Below are positions 49,564-61,735 of a stretch of DNA of 64,000 nt, piece after piece. Position numbers and translations under genes: made by a program. Positions within the stretch are counted from its first letter, which is position 1; each line of letters opens with the position of its first letter. Below the pieces are notes generated by a model. That model was not told the DNA's origin and did no database searches. It was given only the letters and a program-made list of their open reading frames with translations. The stretch comes from Bryum argenteum (Eukaryota > Streptophyta > Bryopsida > Bryales > Bryaceae), in the NCBI GenBank assembly GCA_037043015.1, contig CM073325.1:2730501-2794500 (forward strand). Direction: 5' to 3'.

Positions 49564-52500
49564 TTAGTTCATGTATTGTCGACAGTTCGCTGCTCCACAC
49601 AGACACGGCACTCTCTCTGTATCCTCCTCATCAAATCGATAATTATACCTGGCAACCACGCAACCAGAAAACATCAAAAACAATCAAATATGTACATTAC
49701 TAATCGCCAGCTTTGAAAGGTGCCAGAATGTAACGATATCATACTTTAGCGATACAAATGAGTTCTCAATAAACTTTCTGTTTTCAGCGAACTGGCACAC
49801 TAAATATGTAGGAGACTATGATCTCAAAAAGGGTCACATGTAAGAGGATTCACTCACGTTAGTTCCTCCCCAGCTGCAATGTCTTTGCGTGCAATGAGTA
49901 CAATGCGACTGTCGCCCTCCCCGTTTTCTCTTTGAAAATCAAGAATTTTTGCGTAACAGCTTGGATCGCACTGGTACAAACACAGACAATTTATTCAACA
50001 AGGTGATGATGATACAGCCAGGTCATCTCAAATAGAACGACAACCCATGCTAACGTCGGCCACTGCAGTTGAGGCCATGTACCCCCACATCGACACATCA
50101 AATGGAAAAACAAAGGGATAAGGATCTAGGCTGAACCGAGATTTGTAGACCAAACAGAAACTTACAGAATGGTTGATAAGGCGCGCGATGTTGCCTTTGT
50201 CCGTAGCATCAATAACGATCTCCTCGTTGATTTTAAACAGCTGTTACAGAAGAACGCAGAAGTTTTTAGCCTCCACTTGTTTATGTAATCGCACTGAAGT
50301 TGTAAGCGGCAAGTAAATGTGAGCTGAGGTCTGACAGATAAACCACTCATCTCCTTCATTCAAAATATGTCAATGCAACACTTACATAACAATCTTTGCC
50401 CTCCTTTTGGTATCGAATCTCACGAAGATCAGCAACGCTACCCCGTACACGCTCTCCTCTGTACTCCACAACCTGACAATATAATTTAAATCAACATGAG
50501 TAAGTCAATGTATAAAGAACATGAAGAATAAGACTCCCTTGCTCATTTCAAAATGAGAACGGATTGGTTTGTATATAAGCATGTTCTGCAGCCAAAGTTG
50601 ATGAAAAATGGCCACAAAAGCTGATGGTAATCAACATGTACCATCTCTCCCTCTTGAATTGCACGTCGAGAAATGAGACCCCATCCGTGAATCGCTGACT
50701 TGCCAAAGCACACAGTTTTCTTCTCTGTTTTCTGTAATGAAAATAGGTAGGCAGAAATTTCCACTTCAGAGAGCAAACGACGAGAAATCTGAACTCTTAA
50801 CAAATCACTCAAGCATGGTGAACAAGTTTGATTCTAACAACACTATAAGATATATGTATGTATATATATTTACATATCACACTACTGATCCAACGCAATC
50901 ATGCTTTGTGTGTACACCAGTGGTCTTCGGAGACAACAACCGGCATCTGGTCATACCTGGAGAAATTTAAGTCGCTCTTCATTCGTAAAGACCTTCTCTT
51001 TCTTAGGGTCCAACACGGAAAATTCCTGGTAGAAGTCAATACACGTACTTTGAGTTAATAAAGTATCTCCTGAGTCCAGTTAAATACTACTATAGGCCAT
51101 CTCGCACTTACAATTTCCTCCGATAATATGTGAACTAGAATAAATTGTTTCGAAGAAAACTGGTGCTTTTTGTACGCGAGAAGGACTTCACAACAGCCAA
51201 GAAAATGCAGTGAAGGGCAGAAATACTCACCCTTAAACTGTTGATATTTTCAACAGTGTTCCAAGTGACACCTGTGACGCGATAAGCAACGGCCTTCCCT
51301 CTCTTCTGTTGCACATAGGGGATCGTTAGCGGCAGAGAAGTGTAATATAGAAAGAGTATCATTAGTCTTATTATAGGGCACCTCAACAAATTGTAATCCT
51401 TAGCAAGACAAAATGAAGCGGAGAAAAGAAAATTGAACAGAAATTTTGTACGATATCAGATCAAAGTTAACATGGAGTACCACCTTGTATTTGGCGCTTC
51501 TGTCATATGAGGAATAAGGAAGACATCTTGCTGCCGTGGAAGGGGTATCATCTGTTTTGTCGAGCTCCAAAGGTTTGCCTACAGTAGCGGAAGCGTACCC
51601 TCCAATCAAGCTTACAACGCTGTCCATCTCGGCTGGTTGTGCAGCATCTTTCCTCACGGGAATCTTACCGGCTGGAGACTTCAGCATTAGGTGCATGTCT
51701 GGGCTTGGCGTTCTACACGATAAACACCACCAAAAGTTAAAAAGCAGAACCACACAAATTGCTAACCGAAACATAAAAGACCACAGAAGAACACCGTTGA
51801 AATGCTAAAGCAATTACTCCCTTTCTCAAATCTAACTACAGATTTAAAAACCTCGAACCGAAGTCTAGGTGAACTGCATTAACATGTCAAAAGAAAAACT
51901 ACTCCACAAATGTGGGACGCTTTCAATGCAGGTTCACATTTCCTCTCAGCGGTTTACTCACTTGTGTGTGCTGCAGAATAAATTCATCCTTGTCATGGCA
52001 ACTCCATTCTTGGTCACTGCCCTCATCTGCACGTACATACAGGTGCCCGACATCGATGATTCATGGGATTTCAAACCCTCGACATGAACAGAAGGAAGAA
52101 TATTATAAATGCACACGAAATCCAGATGGACATAAGCATGAATAGTATAGAGAAGCGCCCGAGCACATAAGCATGTAAGTGAACAAGTGCATGCCCAATG
52201 GCGAGGCAAGAAAGAGTACTACTGCAGCAGACATGAAATAGAAGTCTTTGATGCACATGGTCCATAGATGTATGATGATTGCAACTAGAAAGATTGTTTC
52301 AGACGCAATAGGGATGAGAGCATACCTCCATATGATAGCCGGCTCTAAATGCACACATGATATGAAATGGCCTCCTACAATTTTTGTGGGCACAAAAAAG
52401 GCATACTCCATGCATCTGCTTACATATTCCACATTTCTGTAACACAGCACACCCAAGCTTAGTTTGATGAATTCAAATCAGCAGCGATTCCAGGAAACTT

Positions 52501-55500
52501 GAACTCCAAATGCTTGTAAGGTCATGACAAATACAGAAGAAGTGCCATACCTAGATGAAAACACTTCGGCACTCATAAAAATCAGGCACCTCAGCCCAAG
52601 TATGCATTGCAAAAACTTAAGCAGGTAGTTTACCTGCTGAAAGGTGCTCAGATGAATGTTGAGGAGGCCCTCAGCTGGTTGCATTTTTATTATACTCTTG
52701 AACCTTACTTCAGGTACAAACCACGCACAAGTCACATGTACCCACAAATTTCCAGTATTTGATGGCTTCAATGCTCCACCTGTCAAAAAGTCACAAGACA
52801 ATTACTTCGCAGATGATAACATTTTCATTAATACAGTAGTATATCATTTGATAACTTTCTAATTAGCTTACATACAGTGACTAGTGAAGGGCGACACTCA
52901 CCTCTTACGGGACACAAGCAGCACTCTCGTTCAATTTCTGGCGTTTCACACGCATTGCATACCCAGGAACCTACGCTCTCTGAGGCCTTCACACCATAAC
53001 ACTCTTCATGTACTGCCACTTGGCACCTGTATCAAGGATGAGCGTAAATTAGCAAAGCATCGAAACAAATTTGGAAACTGGACATAGAGTTGAAGTAAGA
53101 TGAATGGAGGTAAAAGTATACCGATTGCAGATGATCATCTTATTGTGGTGCCAGTCTTCAACCATACGACACACAGCACATCTCTCTGAGGTCCACGTTG
53201 AATTCACCGGTTCATACGATTCTACACGACACAGCGTAAATTCTAGTCAATATACAGGCAGTGAAATTGAATTTCATACTTCTGAGACATTATACCAGTG
53301 ATGGAAAAATCTGTACTAAATACAAAAGCATGGTCAAATTCTTGGTAACAAATACTCTAATGAGCTACAATCAGGCTTTGGAAGAATGAACGCAGGCAAT
53401 GAATGAAAATGAAGATGAGAGCTTACGATCAAGGATGGCAAGTAAAGCCTGCTCCCGACTTCTGGCAGGAAAAAGGTCAGGTCCTCCATAACCCAGCCCA
53501 AGGACGCCATTACCCAACATAACTTTTAACTGCAAAACGCCCCAAACCCGGGAGGAGGCCCAGTGAGTTAAATACAAAACAATCTAAGCTTTACCAAGGT
53601 AGGGGGAGACCCAAATTCTCAACATCGATTTAAATTCACATCAGAAAGGCAACGAACCAATAAAAACAAGACCAAAATCACAAGTGACCTGTAGATACTA
53701 CGCTTGTAACACAGACAGAGAGCAATACATTACTCTCTAATCATGATTAATAATAGTGAAATATTAAAGCAAAAGAAAAAAGCCGGCACTCACCCATTGA
53801 AACAGCGGCTGTTCCTCGCCTTTGATACGAATACTTTCTTTCCATTTCTTCTTTCGGCAACCTGTATGCCTCTCCCATTCCGATGGCTTCATGGAGTGCT
53901 TGTTTCCTTGGCAGCTAACACACTTACAAATTACCCTGATTAACCACACAAGTCAAGGAGTAGTTAGATTCAAACATCCATAGGTAAATGATCCCCAAAA
54001 ACAGGTTAAGAAAAACAGAATTTAGCTAAGAGTAGATAGCTGTAGACATCTTAAAATAAAACTCATGAATTCATCGGATCCACTTGCGAAACTTACTCGT
54101 GTTTCCGTGGCAAATAATCGCCCTCTACGTGTGTGCAGATAACAGCAATTCTCTCAGGAGCAGTATTACAAGAAGAATTTGAGCCTGTCCCAATTCTGAC
54201 TCCAGCAACATCCACCACATGAGAAACTCTTCACAGAAACCAAGGAACGTCATTGATAAAAGTGCACAATATACAGTGATAATTGCATTATACTCAAAAA
54301 CTTACCGAAACCTCAAGGAAGCGAAATTTCAAAAGGGATAGACAACATTGTAAGATATAGTACTACACGTTAAGGTTCGTAAGAGACAACCTACTAAATG
54401 AGAAGATATGACCTCTCCATTCAGACTCGACCCACTTCAAAAAGGCTTCAAACATAAAAGACTATAACCGGACCAATACCCTAAAGTCGTTATACAAAAG
54501 GCCCATCATCTCCCCCAAAAGCTACAGAAGGTTCAAAGAAATGGGTACATACTTTTCAGCTAATTTGCGCTTCAGTGGAGCTCCCGAGCCTTTTGACTTT
54601 CTGCATTCCGGGCATTGATATGAACCTCCTTCTGACAGTTCCTGCATAGCAAAGAATATAAGTTACCGACACATGAACTATGATTTCGATTGCATAACAA
54701 GGAATAAGGTGTAGCAAGGAGCAAAGATGTCTCCCTACTCCATAAGCAATTACGGACAGACTCACCTTCATTTTTTTAGCTGTCAGCTTGTCACAATCCG
54801 CGTGTACCCAAATCTGACATGAATCACATTGTGCCTGTGAATGATGATATAGACTGGCAGGTTAGCTTCTGGAACTTATTGTAATCTAGAGACGAAAAAA
54901 AAACATGCGAAGCTACAAATGTGGAATCTCATTACAATATGGACAAGGTACGATGTTGTTCGATTACTCACGAAGTTGCTCTTGTCATTTGGAAGCCAAA
55001 CACGCTTGCAGGCGCCACAATATTGCTTCGATTTGTATAGCTGGTAAGACGTTGGCCAGAAGAACATTAAGGTGCAGGCTTCTCAAAGATTCAAAGTCCA
55101 TACTAATCGAAGCCAGAACTACATGAATTACGAGGACATGAATAACGCAAGGCCTACTTACCTTCACACAATGCTTGCAAAGTGGGTTGTCTTTGGCAGG
55201 ATCCTTTTTGCCGACCGGTAGCTGAACTCCACAACCAGGACAAACTCGTTTCGCTTTTGAACTCCCAGGTGTTACCTGTACAATTACAAGTATCCGTTTA
55301 GGAACTAACCAACGATATTCTGTTCATAAGCACCTCTAAACCGAAGCTGATGATATACCTTCACGGGGGCTTTCGGCAACGATTTCTCGACCCCATAAGA
55401 AACATCCTCTTCCGCTTCCTCAGACTCCATTACTGAAGACTTTGTCCCATTCCCATTCGAAGCCATCATGGAAGGATGCACTTTTCCTGGTGCAGAATCA

Positions 55501-57670
55501 GGGCCCTCCTCATAGCCCTCGTCTGCTAGTCGAGCTTCGATGATAGCTCGTACGAAGTCACTTGGACGACTCCTATTCAGCTGTGTTTGTGACTGAAATC
55601 TGGATAACGACAAAAAGCACTTCTCAGTAAAAGTACATCCAAGCAACAGCAATTGCCTACGCCTGGTGAAATTACTAACATCCTCTTTACTCTTCCTTGA
55701 AGATCAATGATCTCTAATCAGCACGTGACAGAGTCTATCAAGCCGATGAGCAAAGACAGTAACTTACCTTTCTAAATAAGTATTGAAAGGAAATATCATT
55801 CCTTGCTTCACCCAAGCATAATCCTGTAACAGATTCACGTTAGTGTCTAGAAAGCACAGAGGTCTGGAAGAAAATTATGCAAGAGGGAAAATTTCTGAAT
55901 CAAAATGCGCAATCCTTGTGACCACTTACAATATGCCTCGGATTTCCGACTATGATGTAATAAGTTTGGTATCACGTACCCGGGAATTCTTTCCTTTGCA
56001 TGACGATGGCCCATAGTACATGACGCATAACCGATTTGGCCCGGATAGCTCACGGACCATGGGCGGGGCTTCTCGAAAAGGATCAATAACCCTGGCAGGC
56101 CAAAAAGGGTCATTTCTTTTCCCCGACCTCGCCCAAACAATTTCGCCCATGTCAAAGTCTTCCAACTTATACCCATCAGGCGAACTGATCCCCCGCAATC
56201 CTTTCCCTTCCACATCCAAACCATCCAGGTCCCCAGCGCAATGAAATGACCGTGATGGACTTTCCTTCGTGTCCCCAGAATCACCGAATGTGTAACAATC
56301 CAACGCCTCGGAACAGAACGTCTCCGGCTCATAAAAGCTTTTGCGGGCTTTCTTGTGATTATTAGCTCCGTTGCTTTCATGTTTGGTGCGTTTCTTCGTA
56401 TTCGGGAGCAAAAACATCGTGCCCTCTTTGATTTCCACTTCATGAGGCTGGCGTTTCGCAACCTTGGGCCCTCCCTTCTTGAGAGGCTCGACCACGGAGT
56501 CTTTAAACCGAGATGGCAATGCTTGTGCCCGTCCTCGTTTGGATCTTACGAGAGCACTCGGCTCTTCTGGGGCTTTCGAAGGTGGTGTGTCGTCCTCGTC
56601 TTCCTCTTCGGTGTCGAAGTCCGATTCTTCCTGAACGACGGACACTGCCACTTTGCGTACCCCATGTCGGATCAAAACACCTGATGAACCTCGTGGTGGT
56701 TTTGAGAAATCCTCGCCCTGATCCCATCTAGCGCTCTTCAGACTCGGTGAGACCCTGGACTTTGCGGGATACGGCGAGCTGTTCGCAGATCCGACATCCC
56801 TGTTAAACTCCTCCTTCACTTGTAACATTTGAGGAGGCCACATCCCTCGCAAGCTATTTGGACACGCTATTTGCATCACAGGAACAGACACGTGATGCAG
56901 CTCGTCTTCAGTTCCCTCGAGAGACTTCCGATGACCTCGCCGTATGACCTTTCTCTTGGGAACTTCCACTTGCTCAGCATACACCTTCCTCTTAGCCGGT
57001 CCGGAAACGTGCCAACTCTCGACATGCTCATTCACTCCGGGAGGCTTCATCTGGGCTGTGAATGAAGACCCTGATGCAACCTGCAATAACGAATGCTTCA
57101 TCGGAATCAACATGATATTGACTGTGAGTAAACATCTTGATCGAAGTACACAAAAAGGGAAAGTAGAAAAAAACCTGTGCAGCTTCGACCAGCACACCAA
57201 GGCCCCCAGCAACAACATTGTGCCGATTCCCAAAAATCAGGCCGCCTTCCTCTTTCCCCGAACTGCTTTTTGCCACCTCGCGATCCTCCACCCTTGATAT
57301 TAACATGCAAACCTCCGCCTTCCCAGTTGAAGAATCACTTGCTTCGACACCACCTACGGATTCTGAAAGTCCATTGTTAACTTCTCAGCCTGTTACAAAT
57401 CTAATCACTTTGACAAGCTTCAAAGGTGTCTTTCAAAGCACACTTGAACTAGAAGTGGTATGATGTTCCCATTTAAATACAAGGTTTTGCTGATGCGAAG
57501 AAGCAGTTTTAAGGTTGTGTCAAGTATCAAAGGGGAGCATAACCTGATGGAACGACGTCAGCCACACGCACGGACAAAGCGCCGGGGCCAGACACGCCAG
57601 GTCTAGAAATGCAGGAGGATTCCTTGCCGTCAGCTTCTTCGCTATCAAGCGACCCAAGTTTCACGTCCAT
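49564..57670 (-). CDS. ATX3/4/5-like histone H3K4 methyltransferase (PWWP-PHD-SET)
   Basis: Trithorax-group SET protein that methylates histone H3 lysine 4 in plant chromatin. Twenty-five exons from 57670 to 49564 give 1,266 residues, all splice sites GT-AG and the frame closing exactly; the largest exon is 57080-55980 and the smallest is 55823-55768 (56 bp). Order: [14 protein letters not shown] (about 70); acidic and basic linker; PWWP domain from about 425 ([34 protein letters not shown]); zinc cluster and first PHD about 575-690 ([41 protein letters not shown]); [15 protein letters not shown]; second PHD about 825-885 ([23 protein letters not shown]); extended PHD about 876-985 ([35 protein letters not shown]); SET about 1117-1240 ([43 protein letters not shown]); post-[16 protein letters not shown] at the end. 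NHSC is split by an intron. The YDY of most relatives reads YNY. Longer than Arabidopsis ATX3-5 (about 1,020-1,040 aa), mainly N-terminally. Confidence 0.96.
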
Positions 57671-60219
57671 ATTGACTCTAGTTCACCGCCTGCTTGCCCA
57701 AGCCACCTTTTACCTCAAAAAGTTGCAATCCCTTCTTGCCGCCATAGACAACTTTCTATGCTACTAGTAAAGAACCATCTGCTCAAAAATCACCAGTAAC
57801 ATCAGTTCCTGCACACATGACATTTGCGGCGCAGCCAATCCTATCAACAAGAGCGTCATACGTTCATGGTTTACAGTGCACTTACTTCAATCACTAAATC
57901 TAAAAAGATACAATTCAGATGACGGCATTTTGCAAAGAACACAATTCCATCCGTTGGTCGATGAGACTGACTGAAAACAGCCCCCTATGTGACGAACTCG
58001 AAAGGGACAAAAGTTGCGCCTCCTATAGTCGACGCGTAGTCTATTTGGTCGCAGAAAGCTACATTGGGTTGCCGACGGCGCATATTTGCGACAAGAAGGG
58101 ACAATCTCTACCGAAAACTCTATAAAGAATTTAGTAAAACGCAAAATTTGAACTCGCGAAACCGGATTGAAAATAGGTTCGATCGACACCCCTTAATGTC
58201 TTTCCTCTGTTAAACGGACTTCAGGATTAAAGGCGACCTGATTTCGCAACCGAGAATCGTTCGCGATGACTGCGCGAGCAACTTTTCCGTTAAAATGACT
58301 TGTTTCACGAAGTTCAGAATTACGCCCCGCAGGCGACAACGCGATGATTCTCGACAACACTGGACTCTTCCAAAATCAATAACGAAGAGTAACGTCGAAG
58401 CGAACCTATCGATCGGATGACCGACCAACCAACCTCGTAGCGCCTCTTTACCGAACACGAACTCGAACCCATGTAGGGTTGTCAATGTCCGAGCTGTAGA
58501 TTGTCAAAATCGCAGCTACTTCATGCGCCGCAACCCAAATTGACAATCGCGACACCGTAGTGCCGCAATTTCACGAGCGCGGAAGCCATGAATGTTCAAC
58601 ACTGCTAAGCTTAGAGAGCCGTGAGACATATCCCGAACCATCAAAAATTGGCAAAAGCAACGGTACAGAGCGAGCGCAATAATTACGACACCGGAATCTG
58701 TTGTCGCGGCGCGCGACCATCGGATTCCCAATTGGGGTTCGATTGATCGTGGATTCCCAGTCCCGCAAAGTCTAACGACATAAATGGAAACAACCAATGT
58801 ACGATGAAACAGAAAGAAAGAGAGAGAGGGACCCATCCAACATTCAATCCAGTGCTAAAAATCAAGCAGATTCCAAGTTGCGGGAGCAACTCACCAGAAT
58901 GTAGTCGCACAATTCCGTCGCAGCTGAATCACAGTCGCATTAACGATCTCTCCCAATTTGTCTTTTCCATCACCGAAGCTGGGAACGACTGGAGAGAGAG
59001 AGACGAAGATGATGACTGTGGCGCACGATGATCGTTCGCTCGCCGTGCTAAACCCTACCGCAAATCAACGACACTAGGGAAATCGCGCCACCACGCGGGC
59101 CCAATTCTTGCAACCCGCCTCATCGGACGAGAGTGTCACCATCCAAGCCCCCGCCGCTCGCAACTAAAATCCCGCCCCCGCCGGGTCGCGACCGCGATGG
59201 CAGCGCAAGAAAACGACGCTCCGGTGCGCGCGCGCCCCAGAGTGCGAACTGAAACCCTTCGGATGGAAGCGTGCACGAGGACGCGATGCGAACGCAGAAT
59301 GGACGACGATTGCCGGGGGGTGCAGCAGCAACAGCAACAAAGCGAGGGAAGGGAAGGAACGAGCAGGGGGGAAAGGAAAGGGGAAGGGACGACAAGCGGG
59401 GCCGTCTCCTTTTTCTTTCTCGCTACCATCTTTTTCTTTCCCCGCCCCGCGGGTCGGCTCGCCCGACCCGTCCCCTCCCTCCCCCTCGACGGGAGCCTCC
59501 GTTCCCGTCCGCTCCCTATGTTCCCATTCGTGGCGGGAGCAGCGCTGAGAGGTTGGGAGCTCGGGAACGAGGGGACCTACTGGTGGGCCCAGGCTTGGTC
59601 TGTCCACAATCCGGTTCCTGGTTATTGGCCCGCCCGTCCTCGTCTAAGACCGTTGTTCTTACCCTATGACCATCGCTCTTTATTCGACCTCCCGCCACTT
59701 CGTATTGGTGTGCAGTATTTATGTTTCGAGGCTCCGTGGGAATAGGGCTGGACCAGGTTCCAAGTGGATCCGTTGCCACCTAAGAGGCTACCCCCGCTAT
59801 ATCCACATGTGAGTGAAAAATAAGAAAGGATTAGCCTAGCTGTACGATGTAGCCAAATATAACAAAATTATGGTCTTGCGTGAGTTTTGAAGATGATAGA
59901 GAAACATAAGTTCCAAATAAATAAATAAGAACACCAATCCCTTGTGGGGTTGGCGAGAATAGAATGCCCGTTCCATCTACCCTTGATGATATGCCTACGG
60001 GACATAACAACAATGGCATAGGGCTACTAACCCCTCTCATGGTGGAACATAAGTTCCAAATCTTTATGTGATCCAGCTTATATATGAAGATTTTTTTCAT
60101 CACAATAGTATCACTGTTAAAATACAGTATTTAATATAATATGTTTATGGTCCATGTATTGTACGGTCATTCTATGTGAAACATCTACTTAACAATTTAT
60201 GATTCAATGATGTACAGAC
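57671..60219. promoter_or_regulatory. Upstream region of the ATX-like gene with a GC-rich block
   Basis: 57671-58900 is presumably leader and promoter of the minus-strand gene. About 59040-59720 is strikingly GC-rich compared with the rest of the window (for example GCCCCAGAGTGCG, CCCGCCCCGCGGGTCGG), with overlapping open frames on both strands that show no domain. I read it as a promoter-associated GC-rich block rather than a gene. A CAG/CAA run lies at about 59323-59341. Confidence 0.45.
59917..60045 (-). mobile_element. SINE-like 3' fragment, minus strand
   Basis: Read on the minus strand it gives GTTAGTAGCCC, GGCATATCATCAAGGGTAGA, ATTCTATTCTCGCCAACCCC, GGGATTGGTGTTCTT and an ATTTATTTATTT tail, colinear with 23325-23425 and with the 3' part of the SINE at 39372-39905. 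Confidence 0.55.
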
Positions 60220-60737
60220 TAAGGCCCTCTTTACATTAGAAATGAGAAGCCTCTTATCAAACTCCCTTTGGGCCATGGTTCATACTTGAGAAGCCAATCC
60301 TTGAGAAGCCAATCCTTGAGAAGCCAATCCTTGAGAAGCCAATCCTTGAGAAGCCAATCCTTGAGAAGTCATGGCCTTTGGATGTAGAGTGAAGTGGGAG
60401 AAGGCCAAAGTCTCCCATGTGGAGTTTTTTCCGAACTCAACTTAAAATATACTAAATGATTGGTTGTGGTTTTTTTGCCCAATGGCCCTATGGATTTTAG
60501 TTAAGTCCACCTCATTAAGGTAGGTCTAACTACAATTTTGAGGAGCCGTCACGTAAAGCAATTGTTGTGCCAACAAGGCAAAAAGTTCGTGCTATGTCAT
60601 TTTTGGCTCCCTCTCGCCCTTGTGCTAAAATTTTCTTTTATAAAGCCTATTTTCATTCGCTTCTCAATTCCTAGGCATCTCATTGGTTGGAATTCTTTCC
60701 TTCTTTGCTTCTCAACTCTAGCATAAAGAGGGCCTAA
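60220..60737. mobile_element. PIF/Harbinger (Tourist)-type MITE with internal minisatellite
   Basis: TAA at 60220-60222 and 60735-60737 flank a 512-bp element. The left end is GGCCCTCTTTACATTAGAAA and the right end, complemented, is GGCCCTCTTTATGCTAGAGT; the inverted repeat runs to about 28 bp (both continue into TGAGAAGC) with several mismatches. The TAA duplication and GGCC start fit PIF/Harbinger. Five tandem 15-bp units lie at 60285-60359. No transposase. Confidence 0.85.
60285..60369 (+). repeat. 15-bp minisatellite, five copies
   Basis: Five perfect copies of CTTGAGAAGCCAATC plus a partial sixth. The unit contains TTGAGAAGC, which is also the inner end of the host MITE's terminal repeat, so the array may have grown from a subterminal motif. 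Confidence 0.95.
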
Positions 60738-61610
60738 GTTCTTTGAGTTTGTATGTTTGGATTGCTAAACCCTTGAGTTTTTCTACTTGTATGATTGGTC
60801 AACTGTATGTGTGATTTATAGTATATGGTGTATACTAAATGATCGACAATGTTTAACCTACACTAACATAATGTCTAATTTACACTTTACAATATACATT
60901 ATATAGTGTGTTGCATATTTATTACAACTTGTAGAATACAATTTTTCATATTTGATTTCTAGGTCATGATTCATATTATACAAAATGCGCCATATGGTAT
61001 ATTGTATGCAGTTGGTTTATAGTATAAGGTTCACAATATATAAATTGAAATACAAATTTTATAGGGTAGGGTTTGAAGTATGATAAAAATACTCATTGTA
61101 TTATAGATTTAATTTATATCAAAACTAGAATGTCTATGCTCGAATGTATTGTATATTCTTGCTGAATATTTACATAATGCCAAACTTTGCCAAACCTACT
61201 TCTGAAGTGTCATCATCCAAAGGCACACAACCTTAAAGGCGCTTGTGAAGATTCCACGAAAGAAGGTAGTCAAGGTGTGCTTTCACAGACAAGCATCGGG
61301 GGCAACGACAAAGCAATTCGCCGAATGTCAAGTAACGTCGTAGTAATTAATCAAGGAAAAGGCCTCAACGCTGACGATTCTAAAAACAAACTCGATTCTG
61401 GCGTAGAATTTGAGTATATTCTCTATATTCTCTGAAGGCAGGCAAATATTGTATCAAACATTTAGAAGGACCAAAAGAAGGAATGACACTAAAATCAGTG
61501 AAGCAAATGACTATCCGTGAAGTTGGGGTGGATTCTAGAAACATTCAACTCTTACGACGAACAAGGCTAGCGCATTGAGGAGACCTTCAAATCGTGTAGG
61601 AATTGGCTTG
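60738..61610. other. Intergenic, no gene recognised
   Basis: AT-rich. Many TATA/TGTA-rich words occur at 60800-61100 (TAGTATATGG, ATACATTATATAGTGT). The open frame at 61187-61435 has no recognisable feature. Confidence 0.5.
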
Positions 61611-61735
61611 ATTCATCGATACCATGTATCCTTGTATTCATCGATACCATGTATCCTTGTATTCATCAATACCATGTTTCCTTGTGATCATCGATACCAT
61701 GTATACTTCTATTCATCGATATCATGTATCCTTTT
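61611..61735 (+). repeat. 25-bp minisatellite, five copies
   Basis: Units of ATTCATCGATACCATGTATC plus CTTGT start at 61611, 61636, 61661, 61686 and 61711. The first two are identical, later copies carry a few changes, and a degenerate sixth follows. Confidence 0.93.

Noticed and set aside
59164-59745. Overlapping open frames of 132-182 codons on both strands
   Set aside because: They are a by-product of the GC-rich block, where stop codons are rare. No motif was recognised in any frame.
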